From contig JAULBX010027605.1 of the NCBI GenBank assembly GCA_032358255.1, forward strand, positions 1 through 64,000: a DNA stretch of 64,000 nucleotides, read 5' to 3'. This document shows, piece by piece, positions 49,776 through 61,700 of this stretch; position 1 is the stretch's first letter; each line of letters opens with the position of its first letter. A program made the position numbers and the translations under genes. Below the pieces are notes generated by a model. That model was given only the letters and a program-made list of their open reading frames with translations. It was not told the origin of the DNA and did no database searches. The DNA comes from Heterotrichella gracilis. Its lineage: Eukaryota; Sar; Xanthophyceae; Tribonematales; Xanthonemataceae.

Positions 49776-50597
49776 TTATGCATGGTTTCTGCTGAGGTGG
49801 CAACTAGAGTTGCAATTCTTGCTATTCAAGGCTCCTGTGCTGAGTACACCAAACATCAAGACGTTTTGCTTGCCATGCATGCTGGCATTGACTAAAAACG
49901 TTTTGAGTTTCCCAGCCAGTGTACCAACCCCCACAACAAGATCCCTCCCTTTCCTGTCACAGCCTTTAACCTGCCCCTGCAAGATTCTGGTTTCTGCGGC
50001 GATCAAGAAAGTGAAATGCTCGCGAAACGCCTTGCAGTCATCCTCCTCCTTGACCCGCTGCTGCAGCAGCTCCAGCAAAGCAGGGTCAAAGGTGGCTGGT
50101 GGAGGGACATCAATCCCCAAACCCCAAAGTGTGGCCCGCAGGTTCAACCATTGCGCAGCCTGGCCCCACTGGTCCAACATGGCCCTTGTGTCCAACCCCC
50201 CCTCATTGCCAGTAACTGCAAGGGTCCAGTCCTTGTCAGGGTTCACAAACTCCACTATGGTCCACCATCCAGGGTCCACTTTCACAACCATTTCCACCAG
50301 CGCTTTCTTCAATATTGGCTGTCTGGGGGTTGATTCTGCCCAGGCCTGTGTGTGCCAAATGGCGTCTGCCACACTGTCCACTAGGAAGGCCTCATCCCAC
50401 AGTAGCCTGTTGAGCAGCCTTGTCAGCACCCTGTCTACCACATTGATCAGGTCCACTAGCACCACCGCGTGTGCTTTCTTGAGAGGGATCCTCAGCATCA
50501 GTCTCGGAGTGGGGTATGCACCGTCCACCGACCCTGGCGCCTCACAGGGCACATCAGATTGGTCGTCAGTTTGAGCATTGCTGCTATCTAGAGCCAT
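49776..50597 (-). CDS. Hypothetical protein, 273 aa, single exon
   Basis: An unbroken frame starting at ATG (MALDSSNAQTDDQSDVPCEA) just below a conserved duplicated upstream region. The product has an acidic N-terminus. A mixed region follows with no signal peptide, membrane segment or motif I know (for example WWTIVEFVNPDKDWTLAVTG and LLELLQQRVKEEDDCKAFRE). The first ~53 codons and the upstream sequence recur as a truncated copy at 50,779-51,006, which supports it being, or having been, a real gene. I recognise no family; an orphan from a tandem array is the best description. Confidence 0.55.
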   Translation of the reverse strand: MALDSSNAQTDDQSDVPCEAPGSVDGAYPTPRLMLRIPLKKAHAVVLVDLINVVDRVLTRLLNRLLWDEAFLVDSVADAIWHTQAWAESTPRQPILKKALVEMVVKVDPGWWTIVEFVNPDKDWTLAVTGNEGGLDTRAMLDQWGQAAQWLNLRATLWGLGIDVPPPATFDPALLELLQQRVKEEDDCKAFREHFTFLIAAETRILQGQVKGCDRKGRDLVVGVGTLAGKLKTFLVNASMHGKQNVLMFGVLSTGALNSKNCNSSCHLSRNHA

Positions 50598-50778
50598 CTC
50601 ACCAGCTCGCTGCCGTTAGTAACCTGGCAGACCGGAGTATACAAGGCCGCACCACAGGCCCAACTCTTTGAACTCGTGCTACACCAGCTCCTAGATGAGC
50701 GACTTCGATACCCAGCAGCACTCGGCCTAGCCATACGCATGCATATGGGCACGCCCACGAACAGCAGTGTTCGAGAGG

Positions 50779-51006
50779 TCAAGGCAGACAAGCGGTGCCG
50801 TGTAGTGCTTCGCTTTTTTTGGCCGGATTTGCGGATTTGCCTACCCTCAACAGCGCGTCTGCTTCCTCAAGAGGGATCCTCAGCAAGTCGGAGCGGGGGG
50901 TCGGAGGGCTTTCTGCACCGTCCTCAAACCCTGTACTGTCCTCAAACCCTGACGCCTCACAGGGCACAAAGCTGCCAGTTTCAGCCTTGCTGTTGTCTAG
51001 AGCCAT
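50779..51006 (-). pseudogene. Truncated second copy of the 273-aa orphan gene
   Basis: Starts MALDNSKAETGSFVPCEA, against MALDSSNAQTDDQSDVPCEA in the full copy. It shares PTPR..LLRIPLEEADAL with the full copy. Homology stops after about 53 codons, and within roughly 40 bases the sequence becomes the upstream flank of the full copy. Its own upstream flank (51,007-51,175) matches that of the full copy (50,598-50,778). It is therefore a 3'-truncated tandem paralog. Confidence 0.65.
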
Positions 51007-51239
51007 CTCACTGCCGTTCTTAACCTGGGGGCCCTGTGGTCAGATGCTGAGTCTATACGGACGTACCACAGGCCTGGAAACTGTGCACATCTGTGTGCCT
51101 AGCTATATGCATGCATATAGGGCACGTCCACGAAAAGCAGTGGTTGAGAGGTTAAGGCAGACAAGCAATGTGCTGGTAGGAGTCTGGGCTCGTGCAGGGA
51201 GTGTGGTTGGGGAGGAACATATTCTACCTGCAGGTTTGC

Positions 51240-51560
51240 AGCGCTGCTAGACCAATCAGAAAGGAGGTTCCTGCTGTATAGTATCAACGACCCTAGGGGT
51301 AGCTGAAGGCTGAAGGCGGTGGCACATGCATGCATGCAAAAGGATAGTCTTTTCCTTCCCGGCCAAGGCTTGTCCAAAACCCGTTTGCCCTTAGTTAGGG
51401 TAATGCCAGGTCGATTTCAAATCGATCCATGATTTCAAGTCGCCTTTTCGAGAGCCAATCCGGTGCCACTGTCCAGCCTGCCTTGCAGAGGAGATAGCGA
51501 AGTGGGTGAATACGGTCCGGCTGCTCACTTCTCAACGGAAATGTAGCAAATGAGTGTTTT
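51240..51560. repeat. Copy of a segmental duplication (partner at 49,370-49,750)
   Basis: Matches the flank downstream of the full orphan gene block by block, in the same orientation. It implies a third, mostly lost copy of the array. An overlapping minus-strand frame (51,395-52,162) runs through it and is not treated as a gene. Confidence 0.75.
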
Positions 51561-51823
51561 GGGCACACCAGACAACCCTTGTTGCTGTCGATGCTCGCGT
51601 GCGCTGGCGGCGAGTGAACTGGGCGACAGTGGTTACCGCTGTGGTAGACACCCCGATATTCAAATCTCGTCACCCACCTAGTGAAGCTGGTTATTTGCGA
51701 TAAGCTCAAGAACCAGTGCCTGTTAGGCATTTTTTTAACTAGTTTATAGACCGAAACGGTTGCTGGCTGCACCTGGCTGTTGCCCTGGACCTTGTGCCAT
51801 CTTTCGAAGTGAACAATCTTTCC

Positions 51824-53217
51824 ATGGGAGAAATTAAAGGCTATCTCCTGATAAGGGTCGAGGAGGCAACTGGCGCTGCGCAGGATGATTCCCTTGTGTG
51901 GGAGCCCAGTCTGTTGGAGGGGTTTGTGAAAGGTATGGACGCCAGTGCTCGCCAGCTCCTGTTTGACAGGTACTGTGCCATGTACTGTGGGGTGAACACT
52001 TTTGTGTGTTTGGTGTGCAGTTGAAGTGCGGGGGGCAAACAAGACGGTGAAGGTAGGTGCTCGTTTGTTGTACTCTGATAAACAACGGTGCTGCGAGACC
52101 TGCATCGACTCACTTTTGGAGGTTGCTCTCACACATAGCTGTTTGAAGTGCTGCACCCGCATCAGTATGTGTCACATCATATCATAATGTCGAGATACAT
52201 TTGCCCCACACCATACTCACGTTGCTTGCAGAAGCAAACCACTTTGCAACAAGTGCAAGATGCTGCGATATACTGGGGGGAGACCCTTATCCTGTAAGTC
52301 CTCCCCGCCTGGGCAACCACTGTTTCCTTTTGCTTGCTTTCTTTGCGTCTGTTTCTTGTCCGTGGGCTGCTACCCTGGTATGACTGTCAAGTTGTGCTAT
52401 TTTGGGGTGCTAGCCCTGATCCCAACTCCTGCCTTGCCACAGGGAACTATTGGAGGGCTCAAATGAGATGCGCCTGCTGCTATGTCGCGAGAAGAAGACT
52501 TCCACCCGTGTCAGCAGTGCAGTAGTGGCAGCTTGCGGTGCGTTGTCTAAACCTGGACGCATTGGTGTACAGTGGTGGCATTTTCCTGGGTGACAACCTG
52601 GACTGACGACTGGCACCTGTTCCCAACAGGCATTTTTGTGAGTGACATCATTGAAGCTGTGCCAATCGACAAGTACTTCGAGCTGTTCAAGCCTGGTGCT
52701 GGTGGGGAGGGCGGCTTCATCCGGATTGGCATGGACTTTGTGCACTCCCTGGATGAGCTGACAAACCCAGCTGGCTTGGGTAAGTATGGTGGATGGCGGA
52801 GTGAACATTGCTGCACCATTGTACCTGGGTTGGCACGTGAAGATCTCTTTTTGCAACTCCCGTCCTAAACTCCCACTGGCTTGTGGTGGTTCTGCAGTGC
52901 AAGAGTCAATCCCAGACCTGCACTTGCCCCAAAACGCCTTCAACACGCACGAGATTGAGAACGGGGCAACCAAGGGGAAGAAGTACGTGGTGCCTGTTGT
53001 CGCCTGCTGTTCTTTTAGCTGTTGTCTTCTTACCCACCTGCCGCTCACCTGTGCTGGCGTGTGCAGGAAGGGCTTCCCTTTCATCAAGGCCTTGTTGGCC
53101 CTCGGCGTTGCCGGGTTTGCAGCGTACAAGCTTGCAGAAAATGGGAAGAAGGGTGATGGCAAGAAGGATGACAAGCCGGAAGTTGTCGAAAAGAAGAAAG
53201 GGTTTGGGTTCAGGTGA
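51824..53217 (+). CDS. C2-like domain protein with C-terminal membrane anchor, 227 aa
   Basis: Seven exons join in phase: 51824-51932, 52021-52052, 52232-52293, 52443-52537, 52630-52779, 52898-52982, 53067-53217. The N-terminal two thirds look like a C2 beta-sandwich (MGEIKGYLLIRVEEATGA, FVKVEVRGANKTVKKQTTLQ, IYWGETLILELLEGSNEMRL, GGFIRIGMDFV). A hydrophobic segment (FIKALLALGVAGFAAYKLA) near residues 185-203 precedes a very Lys-rich tail ending KKKGFGFR. The order C2-TM-basic tail suggests a tail-anchored peripheral membrane protein. The C2 call rests on strand pattern, not on a known name. Calcium-binding Asp clusters are not obvious. Confidence 0.75.
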
Positions 53218-54125
53218 TATGGAGCGCCAATGGCTTGGAGTGGCGGGGTATTGAGAGGTACCCAAGGTATAATCAATGGTGCCCTACACCAACAGCAAGC
53301 ATCTGTCGAACCTTGCTCACGTTTGTAGCATAGTTAAGCTTTGGGGTTGTGTGTTGGTGCAAGGAAGGCTTCAGCACTTTTCATGGTGGGCAGGTTTGCA
53401 AGATCGCTGAAATGGTATTTACACACACACAGAGGGTGCAGGGTACCAGGCAACTGCTGCGGCGCTTTTGCCAAGCTTGTGCACCTGCATTGTTAGTGGC
53501 ATCCCTGCCATGGACAAATACTCTTGACACGCTGCTCGCTGGCCAACCTGCACGTTGGCAAGTACTGCTTTATGCTGCGTGCCCCATACCATTCCCTGTT
53601 GGCGGTCATAGGAAATACCAGTACTGGGTACCCACGTGCCTTCGCCTTGTCTCTGTTATGTTTCAAAACTCAGATTCTGCATATGCTGCTGCCTGCTCTA
53701 GTAACCACCTTAGGGTTGTACGCACACCATGTCCAGCCTCAGGCTTCAGAGCACGGCGTTCAGTCAGTGGATACTGTAACTTAAATACGGAATTTGCTAG
53801 CATGTTCCCACTGGAAAGTTGCATGCAACGCCATGGCGAACTGTTGTTATACCCTGCCAGGCTGCGAAGGGGAATATAGTTCGATAACTGTGTGTGGTCT
53901 TACCGTTGTGTACAGTACGGAGGCGCTGGTCTGACTTCAACTGATGCAAACTCTCAACCTTGTGGCACCACAGTTGTGGTCAACTGGGGTGCACGTTGCC
54001 TTACTGCGAGTGGTGCTGCAAAGGTACCACTGAGATTTCATTGTTCCAAGTTGTGAAGGGCGGTTGACCCCTGCTGCTGGCACACACCGCCTACAGCTCT
54101 TTGCAGAAAAAACAGGTCGCTTGAT
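53218..54125. other. Convergent intergenic region, no gene seen
   Basis: Between the C2-like gene (+) and the gamma-CA-like gene (-). One 176-codon frame at 53,349-53,879 has no family signal. Confidence 0.5.
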
Positions 54126-55199
54126 TCACTGTGCCTTGGCTGCTACTTGCTCCAGTGTCTCGCTAGTCCCAGCTGCGTGCTCTGCTGCCAGCTCCTGATA
54201 CCTCTCCGCTGAGGTGATCATGAAGTCAGACTCGTTCTTGTTGAGGTTCCGCAAGAACTTGGCTGGGTTGCCTCCCCAGAGTTGGCCCGAGGGGATGACT
54301 GTTTCTGGCGAAACCACTGCACCTGCCGCCACCATGGCGCCAGACTCCACCTGCAGGTCAAGACGTGGTTGTAAGAGTGGTCGTATCCTCAAGGCAATAC
54401 CGACTGTTTCCGACCTACTATACGCAAAAGCTGGCTGGGTGTGACACTGCATTAACCAGCCCAAATGCATCGTGCCAAGTGCAGGTTTAGGAAAAAACCG
54501 GTGTGTTGACTCCACTCACCTTCACCCCGTCAAGAAGGGTTGCCTTCATGCCAATGAGGCTCCCACTTTCCACAGTGCAGTTCTTCAGGGTTGCCTGGTG
54601 GCCCACAGTCACGTTGTCCCCGATGGTGACGCCATGCCCATGCTCGTGCAGGTATGTTGCCGACGTTTCTACCACGGCTGAATCTTGTAGGTTGCTGCCT
54701 GATCCAATTGCAATGCTGCCGCCGTCGCCTGAGGCCAAACAGTACCCTCAGCACCACTGCATGCATACCCAGCTTATGCATGCATATGGGCAATCCATGT
54801 GTGCAGAAACACGCCCAGCAGGGTCCACGTGCGGACAAGGTTCGTGCACATTGATACTGCCGAACTTCTTACCTCGCAGTACAGATCCATACCACACTGA
54901 CACCTTGTCTCCAAGCTTGACATCCCCAACCACTGTGGCAGTGGGGGCGACCCAGGCACTTTCCCCTAGAGTGGGCTTCTTGAACCCCAGGTTGGAGAGC
55001 ACTCGGTGGCGGTTGACTGCGAAGCAACAGCTCTTAGAAAAGCAGCGAAAGAAACAGTCTTTGGTTGTGCAGCAAGTGCGTGCCTACACGTACTTTCTTC
55101 CTTGAAGGCGTTGCTGCCAGCCAGCATGCACCCCACCCGGTCGAGGGCCTGCCCTGTCTCCCTCAGGGCAAAACCGATGCGGTACAAGACGGCAGCCAT
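54126..55199 (-). CDS. Gamma carbonic anhydrase-like subunit of mitochondrial complex I, 227 aa
   Basis: Left-handed beta-helix protein of the matrix arm attached to plant/algal NADH dehydrogenase. Four exons join in phase: 55199-55094, 55016-54873, 54728-54520, 54350-54126. The N-terminus (ALRETGQALDRVGCMLAGSN, then NRHRVLSNLG) matches plant gamma-CAs. Hexapeptide repeats follow (VAPTATVVGDVKLGDKVSVW, VLRGDGGSIAIGSGSNLQDS, VTIGDNVTVGHQATLKNCTV, LIGMKATLLDGVKV). The C-terminal IPSGQLWGGNPAKFLRNLNK is typical. Of the three zinc histidines only that in VTVGH is kept: the first position reads VVETSA instead of VHVA and the third is Lys in TLKNC. A structural, non-catalytic subunit is therefore likely. 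Divergent from the WIPI gene over 439 bases. Confidence 0.93.
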
Positions 55200-55638
55200 C
55201 GGTGATATAACCAGTTTAGAGGTATAGCGTGACGCACGGCCTACGCCAGTTGGGTTACAGCTTGGCCTGCTGTCACCAGTTGGCCTTGACAAGCCTATGC
55301 ACGCTCAGGTGCTCTCAATGAACTATCGCTTGCGAGTTCAGGCTTCAATCAGAGAGAGTAGGGGCAGCCTGTTGCAACCCAGCACCGTTCTCTGGACAAC
55401 TTGTAGTACAAGCCCTTCCATATCACTTTCTGTCTGCACTGCTTCAACTGAAGCATATATATTTTCCTCCCCTTTGCCATACACTCGAGGCGAACCTCGC
55501 CACTTACTTTAAGACTCTTGTTGGCAAATAACGACATAGAAGCGATACAAGAGCGTTACCGCATACTCCATGGGTCCCAACATTTATCCCAAGTCGCGCA
55601 ACCCTGCGAGCTGAGGTGTGTGCCTGTGTGTACTACCC
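55200..55638. promoter_or_regulatory. Shared divergent promoter region of gamma-CA-like and WIPI genes
   Basis: 439 bases between divergent start codons; must carry both promoters. AT-rich core near 55,455-55,470 (GCATATATATTTTC). Confidence 0.45.
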
Positions 55639-57403
55639 ATGGAGGAGAGCTCGAGCACCGCTGAGTTGTTATCATTAAGCTTCAATCAGGACTACGGCTG
55701 CTTTGCGGTGGGGACAAGTACGGGTTTCAAGGTCTTCAACTGCGAACCTTTCAAAGAAACGGTGCGGTGCGGTTGGGTTGAGACGTTCCAACTGGTTAAT
55801 TGTGTGAAGCGAACTTACTAGCCTTTGCACACTGCAGTTCCGGCGAGAGTTTCAAAATGGTGGCATTGGGAAGGTGGAGATGCTGTTTCGGTGCAACATA
55901 CTCGCTCTGGTTGGGGGAGGAGCACCGCCCAAGTACCCACCGAACAAGGTCCGGCATATGCATGCATTGTATGACCTGCACGAGACTCGGGTTCAAGCAC
56001 CAGCTGGAGTTGAGCACAGTGTTCTGACACCAACTTGACCTCGAAACTGCTCACGCACAGGTGATGATATGGGACGACCACCAAGGACGGTGTATTGGGG
56101 AGCTTAGTTTTCGCAGCCAGGTAATTGAGTCTCAATACACAGTGCGCATATGACCCACAGTGCTCAGTGGAAGCCACTTCACTATGGCATGCGTGCCCAC
56201 TACTCCTTTTCCCCTGCCTCTGCGCTCAGTGATATGTGTACTGCTTCCCTGCGCAGCCTGTACCCATGCTGCACCCCTGCACCCCTGTCCTTGTAGGTGC
56301 GGTCTGTGAAGCTGCGGCGAGACCGTATCGTGGTGGCGGTGGAGCACAAGGTGCTGGTGTACAACTTTGCCGACCTCAAGCTGCTGCACTCCATCGAGAC
56401 ACTGAGCAACCCACTTGGCCTGATGGCCCTGTCCGTGTGCTCGCGACAGACCGTGTTGGCCTGCCCCGGCGTCAAGTCTGGACAGGTAATGTTGGTTCAA
56501 ACCTGGCACACGCCATGGCTCTGTGTCATGTTATGGGACCTCTGAACGGATGTGTGCCAAGCATGCTGCGTTGCCACCCCATCAAGGCATCTTCCCTGTC
56601 CGCCCCACAGGTGAGGGTGGAACTGTACGATGCTGGCCGCACCAAGTTCATACAGGCACACACCACCAACCTGGCAGCCCTGGCGCTTTCCAGCAGCGGG
56701 TCAGTGCTAGCCACATCATCCGAGAAAGGTACCCTTATCCGGGTGTGGTCCACGGCAGACGGCACGCAGCTGAAGGAGCTCCGGCGAGGGGCTGACCCTG
56801 CGCGCATCTACAGCATTGCATTTTCCCGGGAGGTGTCCATGCCCGAGTGGCTGGCAGTGAGCAGCGATAAGGGCACGGTGCACGTGTTCTCACTCAAGGC
56901 CAGGCTGCCGGCGCAGCCAAGCGGGCAGGACGAGAACGAGCCTGCAGCCAAGGGCAATCCGGTGTCTGCTCTGTCCTTTGTCAGCGTACGTGCGGCAGCG
57001 CTGGCATGGCATGTGCTGCATTTTGCCTTGCACATTGTGCACAGCTGCCCAAATGCCGCACGTGAAACCGTCCTGTCATGTGGTTTCCATGCTTTCCATG
57101 TGTATATGAGCATCTGAAGGTGCATTTTGACACAGGCAGGGCTCCTTGCATCTCTCAGAAATGTTTTTGGTGCTGCAGTCGTTCCTGCCTGTGCCCTACT
57201 TTGCCTCGGAGCGGTCTTTTGCCCAGCTGCGGCTGCCTGAGGATGCGGCATCCATTGTGGGCTTTGGGCAGCAGAACAACACGCTGCTGGTGGTCAATGC
57301 GTCGGGGTCCTTCTACAGCGCGGTGTTTGATGCTGTCAAGGGGGGGCCATGCGTGCAGCAGACTGCAGCCAAGTTAATGGAGGAGCACGGCTTTGATGAG
57401 TAA
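55639..57403 (+). CDS. ATG18: ATG18/WIPI-family PROPPIN (autophagy phosphoinositide-binding beta-propeller), 360 aa
   Basis: Binds PI3P/PI(3,5)P2 on forming autophagosomes and endosomes. Six exons join in phase: 55639-55761, 55838-55948, 56061-56120, 56297-56485, 56611-56985, 57179-57403. The product begins [20 protein letters not shown]. It contains [74 protein letters not shown] and [20 protein letters not shown]. The last leads into the lipid-binding (F/L)RRG motif, LRRG, followed by [12 protein letters not shown]. The PPNKVMIWDD pattern and short length point to the WIPI3/WDR45B-like branch rather than WIPI1/2. All seven-blade landmarks I expect are present. Confidence 0.95.
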
Positions 57404-58751
57404 GCCAAGGCAATGCAGCAAAGCCCCAGCGCGCCTTGCTCGGTTGCTGGCGCGACTAAATGCAGCAACATGAATAGAGGACTTGACAGCTTGGGTCAAC
57501 CAACGCATTTTTCGCTAACACCCATTTCCAGTTACGCTGCTTTTTGCTCAAATAAATCAGGTGGCAATGGTATTGCCACCATTGTACACTGAGAGATTTT
57601 TATGGTTACACTATATATAGTTGATGGGTGGTCGCACTTTTTGTACAATACATGACATGTGGAGTGGCACCCATGGCGCACGTCCTGCCATAATACGGGA
57701 TTAAGGCAATTTATGAAGCGGGTTTGAGTCTATTCTGTTGCAGCTATCACCTGTTCCATGAATGTCTGCTGGCTCTTGCAACACGGAGGCCATTGGCAAA
57801 TTTCTTGCAGTTTCTTTTCCTTTTCATCTTCAAGTCTGCATTTTCGTGGCACAGGTGGTTGCCTGCTCAGTGCAGCTTTGCCTTCCTTGTGGCCTTTTGC
57901 ATCGCTCTGTCCTATAGCGCATTCTGCTGGGGTGCATCTGTGGTTTTTAGGCTGTGATCCACAACTTTGTTTGACATTGTCTGGCCTCCCTCGGTGGCAC
58001 CATGTTTGCTATATTTTGCACATCTGTCTGGCTGACAATATTGCACGCTGTTCACTGCGTGCCATAGTAGTTGCAGGGAGCAGCAGCCCTGTTAAAGTGG
58101 CCAATTGCACTGCGCAATACGATTGGCAATTATATGTTCACTGCCACATACACAATGGCAGTGCGTTATGCTTGGGCTGGCCATTGGTGACACCACACTG
58201 TGCGATAGCTTGAGGGTTTTGACGACCTCGTTGCACGCATGCGCCCCTTTTATACCCTGGCAGTTCAAGAAGACAGCAAGGGAACGCCCAAAGGGAACAC
58301 GCCATGTCACCAAGCTACTTGCACAGTAAATATGAATTCATTACACTGTTTGTTTTTTTATGCGTGGCATACTTGTGCTACCCATCGCACGAGGTCGTCA
58401 AAACCCTCAAGCATGGCCTCAACTATTGTCTCCCCCCTGATCCCAGCCCTAGGGTCTTTAGTCTATGAATGCGAAGGTGGTCGAAAGAGTAAGAGCCTGA
58501 CAAAAGTGCGCATATACTCGATATAGAATGTATTGGGCTCAGCTTGAACAAGTTTCCCTGTGGCCTAGAGTTTTGACATTGCCAGGTTGTACATACTTCA
58601 TGTGATTGTGCATGCTACAGCTTAGCGTTTGCAGCCCAGGGTTTTAACTACGAGCGGCACCATACACCTGCTTGCTCATCACTTCTCGCCGTTGCACTGT
58701 GCCCCCCAGGTGGTGCAACCTCGCTGAAAACACAATGCATGCATAGCGCCC
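57404..58751. other. Intergenic region between WIPI and APC4 genes
   Basis: No gene recognised. Contains the inverted-repeat element at 58,208-58,412 and the APC4 promoter. Confidence 0.5.
58208..58412. repeat. 205-base segment bounded by a perfect 24-base inverted repeat
   Basis: Bases 58,208-58,231 (beginning GCTTGAGGGTTTTGACG) are exactly the reverse complement of 58,389-58,412. The 157-base interior is not self-complementary. It resembles a small foldback or MITE-type element, though no target duplication is evident. Confidence 0.75.
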
Positions 58752-61700
58752 ATGGATCAGGCACCAGGCCAAGAGCAGTGCTTCACTCCGTTGCTGGACC
58801 GAACCCTGCCCAGCGAGGTGGTGCTGGCTTCATGGTGCCCCTCCATGGACCTGCTGGCCCTGGTGACAGCAGACGGGCAGCTGTCAGTGCAGCGGCTCAA
58901 CTGGCAGAGGCTGTGGTCCCACACGCCAGACACACCCATCACGGCACTGGGCTGGCGTCCAGACGGCACCACACTCTCTGTGGGGCACGAGGATGGGGTG
59001 ATAGCCTTCCTGGATGTGGAGGCAGGTGCTGTTCTGATGAAAGCAACCTCGGTGCTGGGTGCAGTGGGGAGCCTGCGCTGGACCACCGAACCCAAGGAGG
59101 CTGTCACTGCCACCTCACAGCCCTACCAGGGTCCGAGGGACAGGAAATTTATGCGCCCAGCTCCTCCGGCTATGCCGCCCGCAGGCGCCACGTTCAACGT
59201 GTATGCCGGCAGTGTGCGGTACCACCACGCTTGGCCACCAACCACAGACAAGTGCAGCTTTCTGGTTGCCACAGACTGGAAGGAGGGCATCTCCATCCTG
59301 TCAGCCTACATGTACCCAATAGCTCGCTTGGTTACCGCCAACCTGTTGGGGTCCCACAGTGACGATGTGCCCGTCACCCAGCAGGTAGGTTTGCAATCCT
59401 ATGAATCAAGATGCAATTTTATATGCATGCATTACAGCCTGTATGCATGCATATTGACTGCTCGTTACACCTTTCCAGGCAATGCTTACGGAGGACTTAT
59501 CCAGCTTGGTTGTTATCGCTTCTGAAGTGGCCAACTCAGAGGTGCAAGGTGAGTTTGCAAATTTCTAGATACTGGGCATTTTCCAGCATTCGGTCTCCAA
59601 CCACAATTGGGGTGCATTTGTTGCAGGTTTGAAGGCGGTCATTTGCAGCACAAGGTGCCTCAGTGTGAACCGGCAGGAGATTAAACAGATGACAGAGGTG
59701 GCAAGCGACATCATCAACCTGCTGCAACGTACGCCCTGCTGCTACTTCCCACACACACCCGCACCTGAGATACAACCTACACAGCACTCCCTACATTCAC
59801 GCAAGTCCCACCTATCACACGCATATATTCTGATCATATCTATGAATCACCATGTGGCGCAGGTTGCGAGCAAACCCTGTCCGCCTGTGAGTCCACCTGG
59901 AGCAGCGCCGCACAGGTGGGTGGGTGCCATCCAAGCAGGCACCAGCACCGCCAACCTCATGCAACCCAGCACACAATTATGCATACGCACTGTGGTGCTG
60001 GCAGGAACCACAAGCCGACAGTGGTCCCATCTTTGTCGGTATTTGTTTAAATCTGACAAAATATCTGAAATTAACGGGTCGCCGGGGCCCATTTCGTCTA
60101 AAATAACGAGGATTTGGAGGTTTTGGCAGTGAAGCCCATGTACTGCTGCATGCGTCCCATGCAGCACCCAACCTGGTGTAGCAGTAATGCTGAGCAATTG
60201 CCGATCGCCCCCCTCCTACCTCAGCCCTTTCCCTTGTGCAGATCCTGCAAGATGCCATGGCCCTGCTTTGCCAGACACTGTCCAACTACGGCCTTCCCCC
60301 CGACCCGCACCACCACTTTGACATGCTGCTGGCCACAGGCCACCTGCACCCCGCCATGCGCCAGTTCCTGCTCAAGGATTTTGGTGCGTGCATGCAGGGT
60401 GCATCACGTGCACAATTTACATCCATTGTGATAATGCGCCGTGCGACAGGATCCTAAAGCACAGCACCTGCCATATCACATGCAAACATGCACCTTTTTC
60501 TTCTTCCAAGCGAGAATAAATGTGTCTCATTTTGGAAGGCAACCCCTGAAGTGCACAGGGGTTATATGCAGAACCCTGTGTACTCCTCATGCTGTCCTCA
60601 TTCCAAGGGTAAAATTAAATATACAAAAACTTTCCCAGCCATCAGCAGGCCTATTATATCTTATTACCCTTTGCTCATGCCCCCCCTCGCCATAGCCCCA
60701 TCTTGCCCCATCCAGGCGAGTCCAGTGTGAAGAAGGCCTCCAAGACGCTTGACTCCGCAGTGGAGAGCCTGCACCAGCTGCTGGTTGACCACTGGGGCGC
60801 CAGCCTTGAGCACGTGGTGTTCCAGGTGGGCGAGCTCAAGGGCATGTCCAGGTGCAGCCAGTGGGCGGGGGAGATAGGCATGCAGGTACGGGTGGCCGGG
60901 GGGGTCCAGCGGGCAGCCACATTGTCCAAACGTAGTGTGGGGTCTGGAGTTAGGGTGTAATCACCATCTGCATACCATCCCTTGCACGCACATTGCACAC
61001 CGCATTACATGCGTGCTCCCGGAGGGATGCATCCACCGACACTGGACTTCATCTCCAGCAAATGGACGCATGCGTGGTGGGATGGCCAAGGAATGACATA
61101 CCCACCTAACAAACTTCGTTTACATTGCTGTGGTCCCATTCTGAGAGCATACCAACGCTGCAAAATAATTTGCTGGACTGCCTTGCGTATACAGCAGCCC
61201 TACCGCCCCCTCTGTCACACACACCCCTTCCGCAGGAGTCTGACATGCTGTGGCTGGAGGGTGAGGTGGTGGCAATGGTGGTGCTAAGCGAGGTGGTGCG
61301 CAAGCGCCTGGTGGAGGTGGGGGCGCAGTACCGGCGCTTCTTTGCGTGGCTGTACGGGATCTGCCGCATGCTCAACGAGGAGGGGGCGCAGGCGGGGGAG
61401 GCGGGCACCAAGGGGGATACTACGCAGCTGGGGGAGTTTCTGAATGGCCAGCTGCGGCAGGATGGCATCATCACCCATCTGCGGGCCGAGGTAAGTGGTG
61501 GAGGAAAATAGCATGCAATGGACCCTATTTGCATTTCTAGCCTTCTAGGTGTGAGGGTCGGGAGCTTGCAGCCGGGGTGGGTATGTTGTCATGCGGTGCG
61601 CAAGGCTTGGCGCAGGGCTCATGACTGTGGCATGTCGACAATGGTGCTGCTGAGCTCTCATTGTGTAATCCTGCAACCTGTCCCTCTCGTTGCCAAGAGT

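Noticed and set aside
49750-50574. 274-codon plus-strand frame
   Set aside because: Antisense to the orphan gene; the minus frame is preferred because its start and N-terminus are conserved in the second copy.
51395-52162. 255-codon minus-strand frame
   Set aside because: Runs from a segmental-duplication copy across the first exons of the in-phase C2-like gene; no family signal.
52410-53276. 288-codon minus-strand frame
   Set aside because: Antisense to exons 4-7 of the C2-like gene, which join in phase with good splice sites.
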